Assembly: GCA_030538415.1 (NCBI GenBank)
Contig: JAUNTY010000009.1
Location: 1 to 64,000, forward strand
Direction of reading: 5' to 3'
Length of the DNA: 64,000 nucleotides
From: Neisseria sp.
Lineage (GTDB): Bacteria; Pseudomonadota; Gammaproteobacteria; Burkholderiales; Neisseriaceae
A program made the translations under genes and the position numbers. The notes beneath the pieces are model-generated. The model searched no databases and was not told the origin of the DNA. It worked only from the letters and a program-made list of their open reading frames with translations. Positions 54,309 through 63,135 of this stretch are shown piece by piece. The stretch's first letter is position 1, and every line of letters starts with the position of its first letter.

Positions 54309-54530
54309 GAGACCTTTGCAAAATATCCCTGCCCGTCGCACCCGCGCAGGCGGGTGTCCGGTGCAAAGCAAAGCTTTGCCTGTTTGGCACGCTTCTGAAA
54401 TATTTATTTATAAAATCAAATGGCTACTTTCCCATTCGATTGCTGTTGTCTGACAGACAGCTGAAGCGATGCTTCAGACCGGGCTCCTGCCTGAGCAGGA
54501 GCGACAAAAAGATATTTTGCAAAGATTCCG
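54309..54530. repeat. Diverged TTTGCAAA composite repeat
   Basis: Directly follows the hybrid copy. The left half is standard. The right palindrome is changed to GCTCCTGCCTGAGCAGGAGC, keeping symmetry although the bases differ from the usual CACCCGCCTGCGCGGGTG. Both arms must have changed together. Confidence 0.75.
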
Positions 54531-54630
54531 GCCTCTTGTCGTTGCGAAGCCGTCGGGCGTAAACTGGTTCCGGCACAAGCCGCTTTTTGGGTTTGGCCGT
54601 TTCCCCTTCATTCCGGATTTTGGAGCCCTT

Positions 54631-54909
54631 ATGAAAACCCTGCTTTCCGCCCTGCCGTTGTCGTTGCTGCTGGCTGCCTGCCAAAGCGGCGCGCCCGCCC
54701 AAACGCCCGCCGAGCCGACGCCGCATCCCGCGCTGAGCCGCTGCGGCCAGCGCATATGCACCATGCAATACGAGCCGGTGTGCGCCACCATCGTCGAAAA
54801 CGGCCGCAGCCGCGAGCAAACTTTCGGCAACAGCTGCATGGTGTGCAGCGACAGCGGCAAAATTACCGCCACCCGCAAAGGTGCGTGCGAAGCGCCGGAA
54901 GTGCGCTGA
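54631..54909 (+). CDS. Small lipoprotein with Kazal-type inhibitor-like domain
   Basis: A 92-residue lipoprotein (signal peptide, lipobox LAAC, Cys17). It has a short Ala/Pro linker and a cysteine-rich domain with CGQRICTMQYEPVCAT, then EQTFGNSCMVCSDSG and GAC, the spacing of Kazal serine-protease inhibitor domains. Six cysteines remain in the mature domain. It may protect the envelope against host proteases, but the target is unknown. The ATG follows TTTGGAGCCCTT. The frame extends 54 codons upstream into a repeat and is not used. Confidence 0.8.
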   Translation: MKTLLSALPLSLLLAACQSGAPAQTPAEPTPHPALSRCGQRICTMQYEPVCATIVENGRSREQTFGNSCMVCSDSGKITATRKGACEAPEVR

Positions 54910-55269
54910 GGCCGTCTGAACAGGCTACATGCGAATGTAAAGGGCAAAATAAGCTTTTGGCATAAAAAAGGCGCAATGCCCCGTTTCAGACGGCCTGTCG
55001 TTCCCGCTGCGGCAACCGTTGCGGCGTTTTTTCGTGAACCGCTTCAAACAATTGCCCATGCGTTGTTATGGCATAGCAGGCCGTCTGAAATAATCACGCA
55101 CTATTCACAATCACGATAATCACGTTCATTACAAAAGTTAAGCCCGTGCCAAAACAGGTAATCCCGGCAACCTTGCCCTTGCGCGGCAGTCTACTTGCCA
55201 CGATACTTCATCGCACGGCAGACGCCGCAGCGCGGCTGCCACCCCTTTATCCTGATAGGAGCAGTAAAA
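54910..55269. other. Intergenic region upstream of the outer-membrane barrel gene
   Basis: 360 bp with DUS copies at about 54911, 54984 (reverse) and 55078, and no gene. The promoter of the barrel gene must lie here, but I see no convincing -35/-10 pair. Confidence 0.4.
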
Positions 55270-55824
55270 ATGAAAAAAGCCTTGTTGAGTGTTTTGGTTT
55301 TGGGTTCCGCCGCCACTGCCATGGCCGCGCCGCTGTCGACCTCTTTTACCGGCCCTGCCGTCGAACTCGGCGCCGGTGTGAGCAAAACCGATGTGAAAAA
55401 CAACGACTGGAACGAAAAAGGCAAAGCCGATATCGCCATCCGTGGCAACTATCTGGCCGATTACGGCAGCAACTGGATCGGCGGCGGTGAAGTGGCCTAC
55501 AAACCGCTCAGCCGCACCGTCGGCACCAGCGACAACGGTGATTTGAAACAGAAATACGACTTGTCGGCCTCTTACATCCAAGGCTACCGCGTCGCTCCCG
55601 ATGCGCTGGTATACGGCAAGGTCGGCTACCACTATGGCCGCTTTGACAACGAAGCCACCAACACCGAATTCGGATCTAACGGCCTGGGCTACGGCCTCGG
55701 CGCCAAATACGCCGTCACCCGGAATGTGGAAGTGGGCGCGGAATGGGAGCAGGTGCGCTACAAAAAAGACGGCGACAAAGCCACCAACAATGCTTACATG
55801 GCCACTGTAGGCTACCGTTTCTAA
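55270..55824 (+). CDS. Small outer-membrane beta-barrel protein
   Basis: A 184-residue protein with a signal peptide (MKKALLSVLVLGSAATAMA), alternating hydrophobic strands rich in Tyr, Gly and Asn, and a C-terminal YRF that fits the outer-membrane assembly signal. The length suits an eight-stranded barrel of the OmpA/Opa/OmpW superfamily. Strand-like pieces are IRGNYLADYGSNWIGGGEVAY, KVGYHYGRFDNEA and AKYAVTRNVEVGAEWEQV. The ATG follows AGGAGCAGTAAAA. No specific function is recognised. An intrinsic terminator follows. Confidence 0.8.
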   Translation: MKKALLSVLVLGSAATAMAAPLSTSFTGPAVELGAGVSKTDVKNNDWNEKGKADIAIRGNYLADYGSNWIGGGEVAYKPLSRTVGTSDNGDLKQKYDLSASYIQGYRVAPDALVYGKVGYHYGRFDNEATNTEFGSNGLGYGLGAKYAVTRNVEVGAEWEQVRYKKDGDKATNNAYMATVGYRF

Positions 55825-55855
55825 AGCTGATTTGCTGTACCTTCTCTATCGTTTG

Positions 55856-55882
55856 CCGGCTCCTTGCGAGCCGGTTTTTTTT
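55856..55882 (+). terminator. Intrinsic terminator after the barrel gene
   Basis: CCGGCTCCTTGCGAGCCGG hairpin (55856-55874) with eight T residues after it. One of the few terminators here not built from DUS. The rest of the gap to 56131 has only a DUS core (55953) and a TTTGCTAAAA repeat remnant. Confidence 0.9.
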
Positions 55883-56131
55883 GATTGGGTGCGGTTTCCG
55901 CTGCAGGCCGGGAAATGATGCCCGACATTCTGCCGCCGCAGGAAAATGCCCGAGCCGTCTGAAAAAGCCGAGACCTTTGCTAAAATGACAGGGATGACGG
56001 CTGATGCCCCGTTCAAAAAAACAGCCTGAATGGGTGCGGCGGAGCTAAAGCAAGTGCACTAAAAATGCGCTGTCAAAAAAGGCATAAATCATTTTATGAT
56101 GCGGCTGATATCACGACAAAGGAGAAACCCC

Positions 56132-56647
56132 GTGCGCATCGAAAACCGGATGTACCGCAGCTTGGGCCGTCTGAACAAACTGCCCGCCTCGTGGCGCGAA
56201 GCCGTACAAACCCGTCTGATGGGGCGCTTCGTACCGTTTTTGTCCACCGCCGGGCTGCGCTTTGAAACCCTCGGCCGCGAAGAAGTGCGCGTGAGCCTGC
56301 GCAACCGCCGCGCGGTGCAAAACCACATCAAGGGCGTGCACGCCTGCGCGATGGCGCTTTTGGCCGAAACCGCCACCGGTTTTGCCGTGCAGATGAATAT
56401 TCCCGACGACAAGCTGATTCTGCTCAAATCCATGAATATCCAATATGTGAAACGCGCGACGGGCAATATGTATGCGGTGGCGCACATCAGCGACGACATG
56501 GCCGCGCGCCTGCAAAACGAAGAGCGCGGCAACTTCGTCGTGCCCTGCGAAGTGGGCGACGAAAGCGGCGAGCCGCCGGTGATGGTGGAAATGGTGTGGG
56601 CGTGGGTGTTGAAGAAACCGGAAGGCTTGCCGCCCGGGGAGAAATGA
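56132..56647 (+). CDS. DUF4442 hotdog-fold protein
   Basis: A 171-residue protein of the DUF4442 (thioesterase-like hotdog) family. The start is GTG (RIENRMYRSLGRLNKLPASW follows) with AAAGGAGAAACCCC upstream. An upstream ATG at 56096 lacks a site. Landmarks are VSLRNRRAVQNHIKGVHACAMA near 68, the usual hotdog helix position, and FVVPCEVGDESGEP near 137. Acyl-CoA thioesterase activity is plausible but unproven. A DUS core lies in frame near 56165. Confidence 0.82.
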   Translation: MRIENRMYRSLGRLNKLPASWREAVQTRLMGRFVPFLSTAGLRFETLGREEVRVSLRNRRAVQNHIKGVHACAMALLAETATGFAVQMNIPDDKLILLKSMNIQYVKRATGNMYAVAHISDDMAARLQNEERGNFVVPCEVGDESGEPPVMVEMVWAWVLKKPEGLPPGEK

Positions 56648-56739
56648 TTTATTATCAATTCAACGGTTTATATTTTTGATTTAATTATGCCGTGTTTGAA
56701 TCAACGGAATTTGCATCTCGTTTGAATTTATCCGTCAGG

Positions 56740-56766
56740 CCGTCTGAAAACCTTTCAGACGGCCTT
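56740..56766. terminator. DUS hairpin upstream of polA
   Basis: AGGCCGTCTGAAAA and CTTTCAGACGGCCT with a minimal loop. A TATAAT at 56773-56778 follows and may be the polA -10. A further DUS (TTTCAGACGGCC) ends 6 bp before the polA ATG. Confidence 0.6.
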
Positions 56767-56811
56767 TGTCTGTATAATCCCCTTATCTTCAATCTTTCAG
56801 ACGGCCTTATT

Positions 56812-59619
56812 ATGTCTTCGCAAACCCTGCTTCTTGTTGACGGCTCTTCCTATCTCTACCGCGCCTATCACGCGATGGCGCCGCTCACTGCCCCCGACGG
56901 CACGCCTACCGGCGCATTGTATGGCGTGTTGAATATGCTGCGCCGCCTGCGTGCCGATTTTGCGCACGACCATTGCTGCTGCGTGTTCGACGCCAAGGGC
57001 AAGAATTTCCGCCACGAGCTGTTTGCCGACTACAAAGCCACCCGCCCGCCGATGCCCGATGATTTGCGCCCGCAAGCCGAGATGCTGCCCGAATTGGTGC
57101 GCTTGATGGGCTGGCCGGTGCTGATTGTGCCCGATGTGGAAGCCGATGATGTTATCGGCACGCTTGCCAAGCAAGGCGAAGAAGCGGGCTGGCGCGTGGT
57201 GATTTCCACCGGCGACAAAGACATGGCGCAACTCGTGAGCGACCGGGTTTCATTGGTCAACACCATGACCGGCGTGCACCTTGACCGCGCGGGCGTGCTG
57301 GAGAAATTCGGTGTGCGCCCCGACCAGATTATCGACTACCTCGCGCTGATGGGCGACAAAGTCGATAACGTGCCCGGTGTGGAAAAATGCGGCCCGAAAA
57401 CGGCGGTGAAATGGCTGGCCGAATACGGCTCGCTGCAAGGCGTGATCGAACACGCCGCCGACATCAAGGGCAAAGTGGGCGAAAACCTGCAAGCCGCCAT
57501 TCCGCGCCTGCCGCTCTCTTACGAACTCGTTACCATCAAAACCGACCTTGATTTGCACGGCGAGCTGCCCGAAGGTTTGCACAGCCTGCACCGCCAAAGC
57601 CCGAAATGGCATCAGCTCGCCGTCGAATTCAAGCGCCTGAATTTCCGCACCTGGCTGAAAGAAGCCGAAGAGCGCATGAATGAAGGCGCATCAGACGATT
57701 TGTTCACCACCCAAGACATCGGCGAACAAGCCGCGCTCGCCGCCGAACAGCCGCCCGAACCCACCCTTGCCGAAGCCCCGCAAACACTCGATTACCGCGC
57801 CGTCACCACCGAAACCGCATTTGCCGAATTGCTGAACCGACTCGAAGCCGCCGACCACATCGGCCTCGACACCGAAACCACCAGCCTCGACGCCATGAAC
57901 GCGCAACTCGTCGGCATCAGCATCGCCTTTGCCGCGGGCGAAGCGGTGTATATTCCCGTCGGCCACACCCCCACCGCCGCGTCCGAACAGCTTGATTTGC
58001 AAGACGTATTAGGCCGTCTGAAACCTTATCTCGAATCAGGCCGTCTGAACAAAATCGGCCAAAACCTCAAATACGACCAACACGTTTTGGCCAATTACGA
58101 CATCCGATTAAACGGCATCAGCGGCGATGCCATGATCGCCTCCTACATCCTCGAAAGCCACCTCGGCCACGGTCTCGACGAATTGGCCGAACGCCATCTC
58201 GGCCTGGCCACCATCACCTACGAATCCCTTTGCGGCAAAGGCGCGAAGCAGATTTCGTTTGCCGATGTCGCCATCGAACAAGCCAGCGAATACGCCGCCC
58301 AAGACGCCGATTTCGCCCTGCGCATCGAAGGCCATCTGAAAGCGCAAATGGATGAAAAACAGCTTGCCATGTACCAAGACATGGAATTGCCCGTGGCGCA
58401 GGTATTGTTTGAAATGGAGCGCAACGGCGTGCTCATCAGCAAGCAGGAATTGGCGCAGCAAAGCCACGAGCTCGGCAGCGAATTAATCCAACTCGAACAA
58501 CAGGCTTACGAAATCGCGGGGCAGCCCTTCAACCTCAATTCGCCCAAACAATTGCAGGAAATCCTCTTTGACAAAATGGCCATCCCCACCAAAGGCCTGA
58601 AAAAAACCGCCTCCGGCGGCATCTCCACCAACGAAGCCGTCTTGGAACAGCTCGCGCCCGACTACCCCCTGCCCGGCATCATCCTGCAAAACCGCGGCCT
58701 CGCCAAACTCAAATCCACCTACACCGACAAGCTGCCCGAAATGATCAACCCGCGCACCGGCCGCGTGCACACCACCTACGCCCAAGCCGTCGCCATCACC
58801 GGCCGCCTCGCCAGCAACAACCCCAACCTGCAAAATATCCCCATCCGCACCACCGAAGGCCGCCGCGTGCGCCGCGCCTTTATCGCTCCGCCGGGCAGCA
58901 AAATCCTCTCCGCCGACTACTCGCAAATCGAATTGCGCATCATGGCGCACTTGAGCGGCGACAAAACCCTTATCGAAGCCTTTAACCGCGGCGAAGACGT
59001 CCACCGCCGCACCGCCGCCGAAGTGTTCGGCATCGCCCCCGAAAATGTGAGCAGCGAACAGCGCCGCTACGCCAAAACCATCAATTTCGGCCTCATCTAC
59101 GGCATGGGCCAATACGGGCTGGCCAAATCCCTCGGCATCGACAACCTCTCCGCCAAAAACTTCATCGACCGCTACTTCGCCCGCTACCCCGGCGTGGCCG
59201 ACTACATGCAGCGCACCAAAGAGCTCGCCGCCGCCCAAGGCTACGTCGAAACCGTATTCGGCCGCCGCCTCTACCTGCCCGACATCCACAGCAAAAACGC
59301 CAACGCCCGCGCCGGTGCCGAACGCGCCGCCATCAACGCCCCCATGCAAGGTACCGCCTCCGATCTAATCAAACGCGCCATGGTCGATGTATTGCGCTGG
59401 CTGCATTCAGAAACGTCATCCCCGCATGCCGTAGGCGGGGACGGCCTGCAAAGCAAGCTGATTATGCAGGTACACGATGAATTGGTGTTGGAAGTGGTGG
59501 ATGCGGAATTGGATTTGGTGAAAGCCAAACTGCCGGAGATTATGCAACGGGCAGCGCAAATGAAAGTGCCGCTGCTGGCGGAAGTAGGCGTGGGGGAGAA
59601 TTGGGAAGAGGCGCATTGA
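56812..59619 (+). CDS. polA: DNA polymerase I
   Basis: Repair polymerase with 5' nuclease, 3'-5' exonuclease and polymerase domains in order (about 1-300, 330-520, 560-935). The ATG of MSSQTLLLVDGSSYLYRAYH gives 935 residues. The proofreading motif is intact (LDTETTS, DAQDADFAL), as are polymerase motif A (SADYSQIELRIMAHLSGD), motif B (RRYAKTINFGLIYGMG) and motif C (MQVHDELVLEV). Two direct DUS copies lie in frame at about 58013 and 58039 (LGRLKPYLESGRLN). A segment near 59410-59445 (SETSSPHAVGGDG) looks like a small insertion. Confidence 0.97.
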   Translation: MSSQTLLLVDGSSYLYRAYHAMAPLTAPDGTPTGALYGVLNMLRRLRADFAHDHCCCVFDAKGKNFRHELFADYKATRPPMPDDLRPQAEMLPELVRLMGWPVLIVPDVEADDVIGTLAKQGEEAGWRVVISTGDKDMAQLVSDRVSLVNTMTGVHLDRAGVLEKFGVRPDQIIDYLALMGDKVDNVPGVEKCGPKTAVKWLAEYGSLQGVIEHAADIKGKVGENLQAAIPRLPLSYELVTIKTDLDLHGELPEGLHSLHRQSPKWHQLAVEFKRLNFRTWLKEAEERMNEGASDDLFTTQDIGEQAALAAEQPPEPTLAEAPQTLDYRAVTTETAFAELLNRLEAADHIGLDTETTSLDAMNAQLVGISIAFAAGEAVYIPVGHTPTAASEQLDLQDVLGRLKPYLESGRLNKIGQNLKYDQHVLANYDIRLNGISGDAMIASYILESHLGHGLDELAERHLGLATITYESLCGKGAKQISFADVAIEQASEYAAQDADFALRIEGHLKAQMDEKQLAMYQDMELPVAQVLFEMERNGVLISKQELAQQSHELGSELIQLEQQAYEIAGQPFNLNSPKQLQEILFDKMAIPTKGLKKTASGGISTNEAVLEQLAPDYPLPGIILQNRGLAKLKSTYTDKLPEMINPRTGRVHTTYAQAVAITGRLASNNPNLQNIPIRTTEGRRVRRAFIAPPGSKILSADYSQIELRIMAHLSGDKTLIEAFNRGEDVHRRTAAEVFGIAPENVSSEQRRYAKTINFGLIYGMGQYGLAKSLGIDNLSAKNFIDRYFARYPGVADYMQRTKELAAAQGYVETVFGRRLYLPDIHSKNANARAGAERAAINAPMQGTASDLIKRAMVDVLRWLHSETSSPHAVGGDGLQSKLIMQVHDELVLEVVDAELDLVKAKLPEIMQRAAQMKVPLLAEVGVGENWEEAH

Positions 59620-59655
59620 GGTAAACATTTGGGCAATAACAATAAAGGGGAATAA

Positions 59656-60649
59656 ATGTCATATCCTAAAACATGGAAAAGCCTTGAAGAGCAAATAGCA
59701 TTGCTTAAATCCAGAGACTTGGCGATTTCAGATGATGAAAAGGCAGCGGAATATTTGGAGCGTATCGGTTATTACCGGTTGAGCGGTTATTTTTATGCCA
59801 TGCGTGAATTGAGTAGTGAATTTAGCGAGTTGCAAAATTTCAAAAAGCCGAAAACGGTTAAAGTCAAAAAGATGGTGACGGATGATTTTAAAGCAGGAGC
59901 GACTTTTGAAAATGCAGTAGATTTATATATCTTTGACAAGAAATTGCGTTTGCTGGCTATGGATGCGCTAGAAAGGATTGAGATTTCCGTCCGTGTCGAT
60001 AGCCTATGCTTTGGGCAAATTGAATAAATTTGCTTATTTGGAATCGGCTTGCCTGCATGAGAAATTTTATTCTGAACTGGATAAAAAAACGGGGTTAAGT
60101 CAACACCATCTCTGGCTTGGCAAACATGCCCAATTAATCAGCCGCTCCAAAGAAGAGTTTGTAAAACACAATAAAGAGAAATACGGCCTACCCCTTGCGA
60201 TATGGGTAGCTTGCGAAGTTTGGGATTTCGGCACGATGTCGACCCTGTTCAGCGGCATGAAGGAAAGCGAGCAGGATGAGATTGCACAAAAATACGGTTT
60301 GGAAAACGGGCGGATATTTGCCACTTGGTTGAGAAGTTTGAATTATCTCCGAAATGTTTGCGCGCATCATAGCAGATTATGGAACCGCAATATTGTGGAT
60401 CAACCAAAACTGCCACCTGAAAATCAATTGCCCTGGGTAAGGCTTTTTGAAAATGACGTACATGCAAAGGCACGCTGTTTTTTATTATTATTTATTTGTA
60501 ATCATATGGTTAGAAAAATAAATCCCTACTCTACTTGGTCTTCCCGAATGAAAAATCATTTGGAAGCATTTCCCGCTTTGGATCATATCGGCTTGAATTT
60601 GCGGGGAGCGGGAGCGCCTGAAAGTTGGCCAAATTTTTGGCAGCTTTAG
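59656..60649 (+). pseudogene. Frameshifted Abi_2/AbiF-like HEPN abortive-infection gene
   Basis: Two frames together encode one Abi_2-family protein of about 330 residues. Frame 1 (59656-60027) has EYLERIGYYRLSGYFYAM and ends in a foreign tail after ISVRVD. Frame 2 resumes at IAYALGK and carries NYLRNVCAHHSRLWN, the RX4-6H HEPN RNase motif, near its C-terminus. At 59998-60004 GTCGATAGCC would need two more bases (ATAGCC after GAT) or one fewer to stay in frame. The gene is clearly AT-richer than its neighbours, so probably acquired. It may be a true pseudogene or a slipped, revertible copy. AbiF relatives are described as RNA-guided-like RNases linked to Cas13 ancestry (recalled). Confidence 0.82.
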
Positions 60650-60664
60650 AGAATACAGGGTCAA

Positions 60665-60719
60665 GAAAAAACCCCCCAGCAGCCTGCTGCAAATAGCGAG
60701 ACCGAGGGGAGCCGTGTTG
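60665..60719 (-). ncRNA. Candidate small RNA convergent with the AbiF-like gene
   Basis: A minus-strand unit of about 55 nt. A near-consensus promoter lies at 60726-60754. The transcript would begin CCAACACGGCTCCCCTCGG and end in a hairpin (CAGCA GGC TGCTG, with an outer CCCC/GGGG pairing) followed by TTTTTT (60671-60666). No start codon or reading frame fits inside. AbiF-type systems are reported to use a cognate structured RNA encoded beside the gene (recalled), so this is a candidate partner, though an unrelated sRNA or an antisense RNA to the abi 3' end is possible. Confidence 0.45.
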
Positions 60720-60725
60720 GGAATT

Positions 60726-60754
60726 ATTATATTCACTCGAATTCGGTTAGTCAA
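60726..60754 (-). promoter_or_regulatory. Near-consensus sigma-70 promoter on the minus strand
   Basis: TTGACT (60754-60749) and TATAAT (60731-60726) with a 17-bp spacer, followed within 60 bp by an intrinsic terminator. Just upstream an inverted repeat, TCAATAAG-GTTGG-CTTATTGA (60751-60771 on the plus strand), overlaps the -35 and could be an operator. Confidence 0.6.
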
Positions 60755-60771
60755 TAAGGTTGGCTTATTGA

Positions 60772-61014
60772 GTAAGCGTATTGGTGCGAATTGTGTTGTA
60801 TCGAACAGCAAGTTACTCATTACATCTGCCATAATACATTAATATGGAAAAAAAGATAAACATATGATTAATTTGAAAAATAATTATTATCAAAAAAACT
60901 GAAGACCGCCACCGCGATTTGGAAGAGCAAGCGTAGCCTACTTGTAGGGCGTGCGATACGCACGCATCTGTTTTCCTAACGCTTGAATTTCATCCATATT
61001 CCACTATAGTGGAA
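60772..61014. other. AT-rich non-coding stretch
   Basis: No gene is seen. It contains a Fur-like AT tract (TTGAAAAATAATTATTATC at 60873-60891, 13 of 19 to consensus, weak) and a GCGTGCGATACGCACGC palindrome near 60949-60965. Confidence 0.35.
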
Positions 61015-61112
61015 AAACTTAATTTTTAATACGAGGCAGCAAGCCGCAGACAGTACAAGTAGTACAGCCAGGCGCAGCAACGCCGTAGTAGAAATTAAGT
61101 TTTTTACTATTA
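61015..61112. mobile_element. Correia-like element with damaged right end
   Basis: TATAGTGGAAAAACTTAAT at the left, full core, and TAAGTTTTTTACTATTA at the right, where the terminal CCACTATA has mutated. Confidence 0.8.
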
Positions 61113-61122
61113 TGGAAACCAT

Positions 61123-61158
61123 AGGCCGTCTGAAAGATTGGAAAGTTTCAGACGGCCT
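61123..61158. repeat. DUS inverted repeat
   Basis: AGGCCGTCTGAAA and TTTCAGACGGCCT around a ten-base loop, upstream of the SWIM pseudogene. Confidence 0.65.
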
Positions 61159-61283
61159 GACATCGAAAAACGCGTGCGTGGCAAAGTCACACATCCTACC
61201 CATCCATCCCCAAAAACCTTGCACTTGAAAAAAATATTGCGCTACACGCACCCCGTCCATTTTCCCAAACCAAGGAGCCTCTT

Positions 61284-62825
61284 ATTATACCTTCCGATGA
61301 TTTAATCGCCGTTACCTTCGGCGACACGATTGCCGAGCGCGGGCGGGATTATTTCCGTCGCGGCAAGGTGTTGAATCTGAAGCGAAGCGCCGATGGTTGG
61401 CGGGCTCAGGTGGCGGGGAGCGGCGGGCGTGCTTACAGTGTTTTGCTGCAATTGTTCGGCAGCGGCGGTATCAAGCAGGGGTATTGCGATTGCCCGTATC
61501 ATGAATTGTGCAAACATCTTGCCGCGGTTTGGTATGCGGTCGAGGAGGCCGAAACGGCGGAGATTATCCGTGATGACAGGCCGTCTGAAAGCCGCCGTGG
61601 TGCGCAAACCGGCGGCGATGAGCTGTTGGCCGATTTGCGCAGCCTGTTGGGAAGTTATGCGCGCGGGTGTGATTATTGGCAGAGTCAGCGTCTGGCCGAA
61701 AGGCTGTGGCCTTTGCAGGTGCTGGCGGATACCTTGCCCGATGTCGAACGATTCGGCTTTCTCAAAACCCTCTACACCCGCCTCAACACCATCATCAACC
61801 GCGCCGACGATTCAGATGGCCTGTTGGGCGATTGCCTGTTTGAGTGCATGAGCAGCAGTGAGGCGCTGCATCAGCAGGCCGATGCGAAACTGCAGGCCAA
61901 AATCGAAAAATTTTGGTATGCCCAAATGCAGGATGACGACAAACACTGGATTACCGCCGACACCGCCGCCGATTACTGGCAGGCGGCTTTGTGTGGCAAA
62001 GGCCGTGCGGCAGAAGTATTGGTGTGGCTGGAAGGGCAATAGCCGCAGTTGAGCGGTTCGGGTGCCGATTATCAGCGCGACCGGCCGACTGTACGCAAAT
62101 ACCATGTGCTTGATTTATTGGATGAAGCCGTTGCGGAAAACTGGCTGCAAGCCCATCTGCGCCTGCCCGAGCTGCGCCGCATTGCCGTCAACCGGGCGCG
62201 GGCGGCGCAAGATTGGCCGCTGGCCGAACAATTATTGCAGCAAGGCATCAAAGTGGCCGGGCGCAACACGGGTTTGGTGTATGAATGGCGGGCGCAGCTC
62301 TTGGAAATCGCCGAAGCAACCGGCCAACGCGAAGCTGCTGCCGCTTATGCGCGGGCGCTGGCTATTGAAGAATGGCAGATTAACAAAGACTATTACCGCC
62401 GTTGGAAAAGGCACGTGCCCGCCGAAACATGGCCGCAAGCCGCGACCAAGCTGGAGATGCAATTGCGGGGCAGACAGCATGGGCAAAGCGCGTTGGCGCA
62501 GTTTTATGTATTGGAATCGCGCCAGGACGCGCTGGCGGCTTTGCTGCAACAAACCGGTAGCGAAGGCATTTTGCAGGGCTTTATCCACCGGTTGGATACT
62601 GACCGGCAACACGCCGCCGCCTTGCGCTGGCTGGACTTGCTGGCCGCAGAAGCGGCATTGTTGAAAGAGCGCAAGCATTACGCCAGATGGGTGAAAAAAC
62701 TGGCGCAATTGTTGAAACGCTATCCCGCCGTCCATGCGCAAATGGTCGAGACGGTGCGGCATACCCGCCAACAATATGCCAATCGCCCGGCATTGCTGCA
62801 GGAATTGGATAAACTGAAGTGGTGA
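61284..62825 (+). pseudogene. SWIM zinc-finger family protein, damaged start and internal stop
   Basis: One continuous frame of 514 codons broken by a TAG at 62040-62042 (LEGQ-stop-PQLSGSG), probably CAG changed to TAG. The N-terminal region reads DLIAVTFGDTIAERGRDYFR and then RGKV, followed by the SWIM motif YCDCPYHELCKHLAAVWY. The C-terminal half is helical, TPR-like. The expected start, seven bases after AAGGAG (61272-61277), is ATT rather than ATG; the nearest GTG is at 61368. So either it is a pseudogene, or two polypeptides are made from weak starts. The function of these SWIM proteins is unknown. Confidence 0.72.
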
Positions 62826-62832
62826 TATGGCT

Positions 62833-62960
62833 AAACCACTTACACTACTACGGCGTTGCTTTGCCTTAGGACTTCCTGACCGCTGCGCCGTCAGAAAGCC
62901 CTAGCTCAAAGAGAGCGGCAAAACTAAGGTGCTGAAGCACCAAGTTTGCCAGCCCTATAC
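62833..62960. mobile_element. Long-form Correia-type element with an insert
   Basis: Unlike the other copies it carries the central block of the classical long Correia element (AGCTCAAAGAGAGCGGCAAA, then AAGGTGCTGAAGCACCAAG). Between ACGGCGTTGCTTTGCCTTA and that block are about 33 extra bases (GGACTTCCTGACCGCTGCGC and on). Its ends are eroded. Confidence 0.6.
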
Positions 62961-63066
62961 TATATTAGTTTCAATTTAGATTGATACAGCGTTGCTGCGC
63001 TTTGTCGTAATATCTGTAGTGTCTGTGGCTTTCTGCCTTGTCTCAATCTAAATTGAAACGACTATA
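62961..63066. mobile_element. Correia-like element, diverged core
   Basis: TATATTAGTTTCAATTTAG to AAATTGAAACGACTATA with several substitutions in the core (TCGTAATATCTGTAGTGTCT). Confidence 0.78.
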
Positions 63067-63135
63067 CTTCTACTGCCTGCGGCTTACTGTCAAATGTGTT
63101 GTCTGGCAGTATGAATGATCAAGCCTACAGGCCGC

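Noticed and set aside
60665..60700. Terminator of the AbiF-like gene on the plus strand
   Set aside because: The hairpin lacks a T tract on the plus strand (the A run precedes it), so it can act as an intrinsic terminator only for minus-strand transcription.
60873..60891. Fur box upstream of the SWIM pseudogene
   Set aside because: Only 13 of 19 matches, in an A+T-rich tract about 400 bp from the nearest gene; not better than chance.
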